This document shows, piece by piece, positions 21,170-27,064 of a DNA stretch of 27,064 nt; the first letter of the stretch is position 1, and each line of letters opens with the position of its first letter. Where the stretch lies: contig CAYMEK010000061.1 of assembly GCA_964389305.1 (NCBI GenBank), forward strand, positions 1 to 27,064, in the 5' to 3' direction. Made by a program: the position numbers and the translations under genes. This DNA comes from CAYMEK01 sp964389305 (GTDB lineage: Bacteria; Spirochaetota; Spirochaetia; SZUA-6; DRHE01). The notes under the pieces are model-generated. The model ran no database searches and was not told the DNA's origin. It was given only the letters and a program-made list of their open reading frames with translations.

Positions 21170-23614
21170 TCAATCTCGCGCAGGCCTCTTTCGCTCCTCA
21201 GGCGTGCTTTGCTTTTGCTTTCCTTCTTTTCCCGGAGGAAAGAGCACCTGCAGGGCATCGAGGATCGTTTCGGCGAAGTGGAACTTCATGGCGGCGCGAA
21301 CCTCTCGCGGCAGCTCCTCGATGTCCTTGCGGTTCATCTCCGGAATCAGTACGTGGGTCATGCGGTTCCGGTGGGCGGCCAGCAGCTTCTCCTTGATGCC
21401 CCCGATCGGAAGCAGCCTGCCGGTCAGGGTGATCTCGCCCGTCATGGCATACCCCTTGGGTACCGCCGCTGCCCGGGCCGCCGAGAGCAGGGCCGCGCTG
21501 ATGGTGATGCCCGCCGAAGGCCCGTCTTTCGGGATCGAGCCTTCGGGTACGTGGATATGGATGTCCCGGCCCTTGTTGAGCTCCGGCGAAATTCCGAACT
21601 CCCGAGCGTGGGCGCGCAGGAACGAGAGGGCGGTTTGGGCGCTCTCCTTCATTACCTCGCCCAGGCTTCCGGTGAGAATCAGCTCCCCCTTGCCTTCCAG
21701 TAGGGCGACCTCGACGGGAAGCAGCCTCCCGCCCAGCTCGGTCCAGGCCAGCCCGTAGGCCAGCCCCTGTTTTTCCATCGGGTCGAGCATCTTCTCCTGG
21801 TACGGCTCGTTACCCAGATAATCGACCACCCGTTTCGGCGTAATGGTGGTGGAAAAGCCGCCTTTGCGCTGGCCGGCGGGTCCAGCCGGCGGGGAGGCGG
21901 CGTCTTGGCCTTGCTCCGGGATGCCCTTCTTCACGGCCTGGCGGGCGATTTTCCTAAGGATAGTAGCGATCTCCCGCTCCAGGCTGCGAACTCCCGATTC
22001 CATGGTATAGCTGCGGATGATTTTCAGGACGGCTGGCTCCTGGAAGCGAATTCGCGCCCAGGACAGGCCGTTCTCTTCTATCTGCTTGGGAATGAGGAAG
22101 ACCTGGGCGATCTTCAGCTTCTCGTACTCGGTGTAGCCCGGAATCTGAATGATTTCCATTCGGTCGCGCAGAGGGTAGGGGATATTATGCACCGAGTTGG
22201 CCGTAGTTATAAACATCACGTGGGATAGATCGTACTGGACCTCCAGGTAGTGATCCATGAAAGTGGAGTTCTGCTCCGGATCGAGGACTTCCAGCAGGGC
22301 CGAAGCAGGATCGCCCCGGAAGTCGGAGCTCATTTTGTCCACCTCGTCGAGTAGAAACACGGGATTACGGCTACCTGCCTTGCGCAAAGACTGAAGTATT
22401 TTTCCGGGCAGGGCTCCCACGTAGGTCTTGCGGTGGCCCCGGATTTCCGCCTCATCCCGCACCCCTCCGAGGGAGATGCGTACGAAGTTGCGCCCCAGGG
22501 CTCGGGCTACCGACTTGCCGAGGGAGGTCTTGCCCGTTCCGGGAGGACCGACGAAACATAGGATGGGTCCTTTCACCCTCTCCTGGTTGAGCAGACGCAC
22601 GGCTATAAAGTCCAGCACCCGCTCCTTCACCTTTTTCAGGTCGTAGTGGTCCTCGTCCAGAATCTTGCGGGCGTGCTCTATGTCCCGAATCTCCTGGGTT
22701 CTTTCCGTCCAGGGTAGATCGACGATCCACTCGAGGTAGGTCCTCAAGACCGCCGATTCCGGAGATATCGGCTGCATGCGGGCCAGGCGCCGTAGCTCTT
22801 TGTCGCATTTCTGAAAAACCTCCTCGGGCAGCCCCTTGGCCTTCAACCTGTGCTCCAGCTCTTTTACTCCGGTGGGATCCTCTTTATCCTTGCCCAGCTC
22901 TTTGTGGATCTCCTTTAGCTGCTCCTGGAGGAAATACTCTTTCTGGGTTTTTTCCAGCTTTTTTCGCACCTTGGAGGTGATCTTCTGCTCGATCTCCAGA
23001 ACCTGGGTTTCCATGGCCAGGATCATGGACAGGTTCTCCAGCCGCTGACGTATGTCCACCTGGGAGAGCAGCTCGATCTTCTTCTCTATCTTGATCGGAA
23101 CGTTGGAGCTGATCATGTTGACCAGCTTGTGGGGACTGTCCACCTTTTCGACCCCGGCCAGCACCTCCTTGGGAATCTTCTTGTACAGAACGCTGTAGCG
23201 GTTGAACTCGGCGACCGCGGTCCGCATCAGGGCGGTTATGTTGGCATCCATGACCTGATTCTCTTGGATGGTCCTCACCTGGACCCTGAAAAAATCCCCG
23301 GATTCGAGGTAGCGGATGATGTTGGCCCGCTCGTTTCCTTCGACCAGGAGGCGGATCGTACCGTCGGGAAGCTTGAGCATTTGCAGGATCCGGGCCACGG
23401 TGCCGACCGGATATATGTCCTGCTCCCCTGGCTCTTCATCACCGTTTTGTTTCTGGGTGGCCAGAAACAAAACCTTCCCCTTGTTCATGGCTTCCTCCAC
23501 CGCCCGTATGGATTTTTTACGGCCGACAAAAAAAGGGACCACCATGTTGGGGAAAACGACCATATCCCGCAAAGGTACGAGGCAAAGCTCAGTCCTTGAG
23601 GGAAAAATTTTCAT
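21170..23614 (-). CDS. lon: ATP-dependent serine protease Lon
   Basis: 814 residues, the usual LonA size. An N-terminal LON substrate-binding domain (about 10-205, LCLVPLRDMVVFPNMVVPFFVG) and a coiled-coil linker (KEYFLQEQLKEIHKELG) come first. The AAA+ module follows with Walker A GPPGTGKT (356-363) and Walker B FLLDEVDKM. The protease domain carries the catalytic Ser about 700 (PKDGPSAGIT) and Lys about 741 (GGIKEKLLAA). Lon degrades misfolded and regulatory proteins in the cytoplasm. Its ATG overlaps the clpX stop by 4 nt. A low-complexity insert near 568-586 (rich in Gly, Ala, Pro, Gln) between the AAA+ and protease domains is a little unusual. No CIRCE-type heat-shock operator was seen upstream of the operon. 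Confidence 0.97.
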   Translation of the reverse strand: MKIFPSRTELCLVPLRDMVVFPNMVVPFFVGRKKSIRAVEEAMNKGKVLFLATQKQNGDEEPGEQDIYPVGTVARILQMLKLPDGTIRLLVEGNERANIIRYLESGDFFRVQVRTIQENQVMDANITALMRTAVAEFNRYSVLYKKIPKEVLAGVEKVDSPHKLVNMISSNVPIKIEKKIELLSQVDIRQRLENLSMILAMETQVLEIEQKITSKVRKKLEKTQKEYFLQEQLKEIHKELGKDKEDPTGVKELEHRLKAKGLPEEVFQKCDKELRRLARMQPISPESAVLRTYLEWIVDLPWTERTQEIRDIEHARKILDEDHYDLKKVKERVLDFIAVRLLNQERVKGPILCFVGPPGTGKTSLGKSVARALGRNFVRISLGGVRDEAEIRGHRKTYVGALPGKILQSLRKAGSRNPVFLLDEVDKMSSDFRGDPASALLEVLDPEQNSTFMDHYLEVQYDLSHVMFITTANSVHNIPYPLRDRMEIIQIPGYTEYEKLKIAQVFLIPKQIEENGLSWARIRFQEPAVLKIIRSYTMESGVRSLEREIATILRKIARQAVKKGIPEQGQDAASPPAGPAGQRKGGFSTTITPKRVVDYLGNEPYQEKMLDPMEKQGLAYGLAWTELGGRLLPVEVALLEGKGELILTGSLGEVMKESAQTALSFLRAHAREFGISPELNKGRDIHIHVPEGSIPKDGPSAGITISAALLSAARAAAVPKGYAMTGEITLTGRLLPIGGIKEKLLAAHRNRMTHVLIPEMNRKDIEELPREVRAAMKFHFAETILDALQVLFPPGKEGKQKQSTPEERKRPARD

Positions 23615-24861
23615 GCAGTTTTCTTTTCGTCTACCAGTGTTATTTCGGGATCTACGGATTTTTCGACAACTTCGGGGGTGACTACGACCCGTTTTTTGCC
23701 CTTTATCGAAGGGATGTCGTACATGATGCCTACCATGATCTTTTCCACGATGGCCCGCAGGCCCCGGGCGCCGGTCTTGATGTCCATGGCCTTTTTGGCG
23801 ATGGCTTCGATCGTCTGCTCCTGGAAGATCAGCTCCACATCGTCCAGCTTCATGGCAGCCTGGTATTGTTTGACGATGGCGTTGCGCGGCTCGGTGATGA
23901 TCCGCTTCAACACTTCGAGGCTCAACTCCTCGAGGGTAACGTTTATCGGCAGCCGGCCGACGAACTCGGGGATCAGGCCGTAGCGAATCAGATCGTCCGG
24001 GTGCAGATGGGAGTACAGCTCCACTAGGTCGCGCTCATGGCTGGCCTTCACGTCGGCACCGAAGCCCATCGGGTGCTTCGAGACCCGGGAATCCACGATG
24101 TTGTCCAACCCGACGAAAGCCCCCCCACAGATGAACAGGATGTTGGTCGTGTCGATCTTGAGCATCTCCTGGTTGGGATGTTTACGTCCGCCCTGGGGAG
24201 GAACGGCAGCCGAGGTGCCCTCGATGATTTTCAACAAGGCCTGCTGTACCCCCTCCCCGGAAACATCCCGGGTAATGGAGACGTTTTCGCTTTTCTTGGC
24301 GATCTTGTCGATCTCGTCGATATACACGATTCCTTTCTCGGCAGCGGCTATATTGTTGCCTGCGTTCTGGATGAGCTTTAACAGTATATTCTCCACGTCC
24401 TCCCCGACGTACCCCGCCTCGGTTAGCGTGGTGGCGTCTGCTATGGCGAAGGGTACTTTGAGCTTGGTGGCCAGAGTGCGGGCCAGCAGGGTCTTTCCCG
24501 TACCGGTGGGTCCGATGAGCAGGATGTTGGATTTCTCCATCTCCACGTCCGGATCGAGCTTGTGCCCCATGGCGATACGCTTGTAGTGGTTGTAGACAGC
24601 TACTGACAGTACCCGCTTGGCCTGTTCCTGGCCGATCACGTATTGGTCGAGATACTCTTTGATCTCTTTGGGAGTGGGGATATCGTCTTTGAATTCCGCC
24701 GAGAGTAGCTCGTCTTCCTCGTCGAGGATCTTCTTGCAGACTTGCACGCACTCATCGCAGATGTAGACGCCGGGCCCGGCGATCAGGCGGCGCGCGGTGT
24801 CCGCGCTCTTTCCACAGAAAGAGCATACTTTGAGGGCTTCATTTCTTGCCAGTTTGCTCAT
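23611..24861 (-). CDS. clpX: ATP-dependent Clp protease ATP-binding subunit ClpX
   Basis: 416 residues from ATG 24861; the frame stays open upstream into clpP, but the family N-terminus begins here and GAGGA precedes it. The zinc-binding domain has CSFC (13, 16) and CDEC (35, 38). Walker A is GPTGTGKT (117-124), with GYVGEDVENIL (pore GYVG loop), IDEIDKIAKK (Walker B) and RKHPNQE. The ClpP-docking IGF loop is present as MGF (265-267). ClpX unfolds tagged substrates and feeds them to ClpP. The start lies inside clpP (about 23 nt overlap) and the stop overlaps lon, so the three are translationally linked. Confidence 0.97.
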   Translation of the reverse strand: MSKLARNEALKVCSFCGKSADTARRLIAGPGVYICDECVQVCKKILDEEDELLSAEFKDDIPTPKEIKEYLDQYVIGQEQAKRVLSVAVYNHYKRIAMGHKLDPDVEMEKSNILLIGPTGTGKTLLARTLATKLKVPFAIADATTLTEAGYVGEDVENILLKLIQNAGNNIAAAEKGIVYIDEIDKIAKKSENVSITRDVSGEGVQQALLKIIEGTSAAVPPQGGRKHPNQEMLKIDTTNILFICGGAFVGLDNIVDSRVSKHPMGFGADVKASHERDLVELYSHLHPDDLIRYGLIPEFVGRLPINVTLEELSLEVLKRIITEPRNAIVKQYQAAMKLDDVELIFQEQTIEAIAKKAMDIKTGARGLRAIVEKIMVGIMYDIPSIKGKKRVVVTPEVVEKSVDPEITLVDEKKTA

Positions 24862-25462
24862 TGTTCCTCGGTCTCTCCAGGATTTTGTCCACCAGCTTGT
24901 ATTCGACCGCTTCTTCGGCAGACATATAGTAATCCCTTTCCAGATCCTGAGCAACCACCTCTTCACTCTTTCCGGTGTGACGGGCGAAGTACTGGATGAT
25001 CAGTTTCTTTACACGGATGATCTCCCTGGCCTGAATGCCGATATCAGCCGCCTGACCGGCAACTCCGCCCCACGGTTGGTGAATGAGGATGCGGGAGGAG
25101 GGAAGCACGAAGCGCTTGCCCGGCGTTCCGCAGGTCAAAAGCAGAGCTCCCATCGACGAGGCCTGGCCCAGGCAGATAGTCTGCACATCAGGCTTGATGT
25201 ATTGAATGGTATCATAGATGGCCAGCCCGGCGGTTACGGTTCCACCCGGAGAGTTGATATACAGGTGGATGTCTTTCTCCGGATCCTGGGATTCGAGAAA
25301 CAGGAGCTGGGCCACCACCAGATCAGCGTTCAGGTCCACGATTTCCCCGTCGATGAAAACGATCCGGTCTTTGAGCAACCGGGAATAGATATCGTAGGAG
25401 CGCTCGCCCCTTCCGGTCTGTTCGATTACGATGGGTACGAGGTTGCTTGCCTTCTCTGTCAT
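24839..25462 (-). CDS. clpP: ATP-dependent Clp protease proteolytic subunit ClpP
   Basis: 207 residues from ATG 25462, giving the standard start NLVPIVIEQTGRGERSYDIYSRLL; longer in-frame starts would run into the trigger factor gene. The catalytic triad is visible: Ser103 in GQASSMGA, His128 in ILIHQPWGG and Asp177 in ERDYYM. The oxyanion-region block YINSPGGTVTAGLAIYD is intact. It forms the tetradecameric proteolytic chamber that works with ClpX. The ATG is 10 nt after the tig stop, and no good Shine-Dalgarno is seen within the usual distance (nearest GGGGAAA about 17 nt away), so expression may depend on coupling to tig. Confidence 0.97.
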   Translation of the reverse strand: MTEKASNLVPIVIEQTGRGERSYDIYSRLLKDRIVFIDGEIVDLNADLVVAQLLFLESQDPEKDIHLYINSPGGTVTAGLAIYDTIQYIKPDVQTICLGQASSMGALLLTCGTPGKRFVLPSSRILIHQPWGGVAGQAADIGIQAREIIRVKKLIIQYFARHTGKSEEVVAQDLERDYYMSAEEAVEYKLVDKILERPRNNEQTGKK

Positions 25463-25472
25463 ATTGAGTAAT

Positions 25473-26825
25473 TTAATAGTTTCCCCTTGCCAAGTCCAGG
25501 AATTGTACCTTTTTCCCCTTCTTGCGCACTCCACTGGCCAGAAGTATATCGTAGAGCTTCTCGTTTTTCAGATCGTAGCTGATGAAGTCGAGATAGTTGT
25601 TGCGCCTCATCGCTTCTTTGGCCTCTTGCAGGTCCATGTTCTGCGCCTCGGCCTCTTTCCGCACCCGCTCGTCGATTTCCTTCTCCTCCAGCTCGATGCC
25701 TTCCTGTTTTACCATTTCGTTCACAACGAGCTGTAGCTTGAGCTTTTTCTCCGCCCCAGAGCGCCACTCGGAGAGGATATCCTTCTTGCTGCGGTTATCC
25801 TGGGCCAGCCGCTCCAGCACCGGTTCCTCTTCCCCGCCGAGGCGGCCGATGAAACGGCGCCACTGATCCTCGAGCTCGCTGCGCACCATGGATTCAGGCA
25901 GAGGGATTTTGGCCTTTTCTGCGACCTGTTCGAGGATTTGGGAGATGCTGTGCTCCCGCACCTTCTGCCTGGCGTATTCTTCCAGCCGCCTGTTGATATC
26001 GGCTTTGAGGTCTTCCAGGGTCTCGTACTTGTCGCTTATGTCCTGGGCCAGCTCATCGTTTATCTCAGGGAGCTGTTTTTCCTTGATCGCGTTGACCTTC
26101 ACCTTCAGCCTGACCCGCCTGCCAGCCAGTTCGTGCGTCTCGAAGTCCGGCGGAAACTCCTTACTGATGACCTTTTCCTGCCCTTTCTCCATACCCACCA
26201 GCTCGTTATCGATCTTGTACAGGTTGTAGCCGCTGCCCACTTCGAAGACGAAGCCCTGTCTCTGCGACCCCTCGATCTCCCGATCTTCCTCGTCCAGCTC
26301 GCAGTAGTCGATATTGACGATATCCCCGTTCAGAACAGCGGCTTCTTTCTTGTCCATGACGATCGAATTTTGCTCCTGCAGGGTTTTGAGCTCTCGCTCC
26401 AGGTCCTCGGAGGTGATCTTTACCTGCAGCTCTTCATACGACAGGCCCTTGTACTCGGGCAGCTCGACTGCCGGAAAGGTGTCGTAGGTTACCGTATAGG
26501 AATAGTCCTTGCCCAACTCCAGTCCCTTTTTCGTGTCGACCTCCGGGACCGAGACGGCGATCGGCTTTTTTTCCACTTTCTCGAGCACTTTATCGAGGCT
26601 CTGGCGGATGACCCGCTCGGTGGTTTCGCCGAGGATGGCTTCGCCGAACTTGCGGATCAGTACGTTGGGCGGCACTTTACCTTTTCGAAAACCGTCGATG
26701 TGGACCGTCTTGCAGTACTCGTTGACCAGCTCCTCGTACTGGTTCTGGACAAAGTCTTTCTTGACTGTTACGGTCAGTTTGAGACGTGCGTTTTCCAGCT
26801 CTTCTACCTTTTTGCTCTTGATCAC
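25473..26825 (-). CDS. tig: Trigger factor (ribosome-associated chaperone and prolyl isomerase)
   Basis: 450 residues from GTG 26825, with AGAAGG directly in front and AGGAAGG further up. The N-terminal ribosome-binding domain has the TF signature GFRKGKVP (45-52). The FKBP-like isomerase domain spans about 155-245 (GDIVNIDY to RVRLKVKVNAI). The C-terminal helical arms follow, ending in a basic tail. Trigger factor meets nascent chains at the ribosome exit. The order tig-clpP-clpX-lon is widespread in bacteria and couples folding with degradation. A promoter between the tRNA-Gly terminator and the start was not convincing. Confidence 0.95.
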   Translation of the reverse strand: MIKSKKVEELENARLKLTVTVKKDFVQNQYEELVNEYCKTVHIDGFRKGKVPPNVLIRKFGEAILGETTERVIRQSLDKVLEKVEKKPIAVSVPEVDTKKGLELGKDYSYTVTYDTFPAVELPEYKGLSYEELQVKITSEDLERELKTLQEQNSIVMDKKEAAVLNGDIVNIDYCELDEEDREIEGSQRQGFVFEVGSGYNLYKIDNELVGMEKGQEKVISKEFPPDFETHELAGRRVRLKVKVNAIKEKQLPEINDELAQDISDKYETLEDLKADINRRLEEYARQKVREHSISQILEQVAEKAKIPLPESMVRSELEDQWRRFIGRLGGEEEPVLERLAQDNRSKKDILSEWRSGAEKKLKLQLVVNEMVKQEGIELEEKEIDERVRKEAEAQNMDLQEAKEAMRRNNYLDFISYDLKNEKLYDILLASGVRKKGKKVQFLDLARGNY

Positions 26826-26942
26826 CCTTCTGACACCTTCCTCGTTTCAGACCCGCTAAGGGCTGGCATAACGGACTACCAGTGCTTCTGGTTGTCGTGC
26901 AGGTTATCCTTCGGCGTTCGTCGGTCTAAAAGCCTTGAGACT

Positions 26943-26982
26943 CAAAATAATAGGCGATCCGGATTTATGCTCCAGATCGCCT
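26943..26982 (-). terminator. Rho-independent terminator after tRNA-Gly
   Basis: On the minus strand an AGGCGATC/GATCGCCT stem (26982-26975 with 26959-26952), extended by a three-base GGA/TCC helix beyond a mismatch, is followed by ATTATTTTG. It lies about 12 bases past the tRNA 3' end, so it should separate tRNA-Gly from tig. Confidence 0.75.
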
Positions 26983-26994
26983 CGCTTTGAGTTG

Positions 26995-27064
26995 AGCGGG
27001 AAACGGGACTTGAACCCGCGACATCCACCTTGGCAAGGTGGAGCTCTACCACTGAGCTATTCCC
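26995..27064 (-). tRNA. tRNA-Gly (anticodon GCC), 5' end cut by the window
   Basis: On the minus strand the sequence runs from acceptor position 3 (the first two bases are beyond the edge) through the D arm (AGCTCAGTGGTAGAGCT), anticodon stem CCACC/GGTGG with loop TTGCCAA, T arm CGGGTTCAAGTCCCG and acceptor strand TTCCCGC, ending with discriminator T. CCA is not encoded. Confidence 0.95.

Noticed and set aside
25938..26990. 350-codon frame antisense to trigger factor, running into the intergenic region
   Set aside because: It is the mirror of tig, Leu/Val/Phe/Asp-rich by codon complementarity, and crosses the tRNA-Gly terminator.
1..27064. CRISPR arrays, rRNA, prophage or restriction/defence genes
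   Set aside because: No regularly spaced repeats, rRNA-like sequence, phage structural genes or defence-protein motifs were seen on either strand.

Overview
The window looks like chromosomal DNA of a GC-rich, probably anaerobic member of the Spirochaetes. Four things point there. A cytoplasmic TPR protein is followed by LolA-like, RodZ-like, RimO and UvrD/PcrA-type helicase genes, an order I associate with spirochaetes from memory. There is an archaeal-type UMP kinase. There are two proteins with a C-terminal UVR motif. A tungsten-type aldehyde:ferredoxin oxidoreductase and a pyruvate formate-lyase-activase-like radical SAM protein suggest anaerobic metabolism. The OpuC-type osmoprotectant importer at the left edge would suit a saline habitat. 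The taxonomic call is inference; there is no rRNA in the window.

Layout. 1-3309 (+): the end of a CBS-domain ABC ATPase, its permease, an aldehyde ferredoxin oxidoreductase overlapping the permease, a SlyD-like FKBP prolyl isomerase and a 45-residue zinc ribbon. 3309-5919: a small island between an intact tRNA-Leu(CAA) gene (minus strand, 5834-5919) and a 56-bp copy of that tRNA's 3' half (3309-3364). It carries an AT-rich decayed stretch, a perfect 24-bp palindromic operator, a MarR regulator and a MATE efflux pump. 6040-7407 (-): glycerate 2-kinase. 7576-8529 (+): PflA-like radical SAM protein. 8539-9234 (-): UMP kinase. 9379-10329 (+): phosphoglycerate dehydrogenase. 10395-13668 (+): a UVR-motif protein and a large TPR protein. 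13718-20452 (+): a tight operon of LolA-like, RodZ-like, RimO, helicase, a 44-codon ORF, an aminotransferase-like pseudo-enzyme and a small membrane protein. 20531-21079 (-): DUF151 nuclease-family protein with a UVR motif. 21170-26825 (-): the proteostasis operon tig-clpP-clpX-lon. 26995-27064 (-): tRNA-Gly(GCC), cut by the window edge, with its own terminator.

How the genes work together. The right end is a protein quality-control operon: ribosome-bound chaperone, ClpXP and Lon. The central operon combines envelope and cell-shape functions (LolA, RodZ) with ribosome modification (RimO) and DNA repair (helicase). The middle holds single metabolic genes around 3-carbon acids (glycerate kinase, SerA) and pyrimidine nucleotides. 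The MarR-MATE pair is a self-contained drug-response cassette, probably acquired by site-specific integration at tRNA-Leu, although no integrase remains.

Most of the window is ordinary housekeeping sequence. The most unusual points are the tRNA-bounded cassette with its operator, the aminotransferase-like protein lacking its catalytic lysine region, the ConA-like/TPR/zinc-ribbon protein, and the coupling of the osmolyte permease to a tungsten oxidoreductase.
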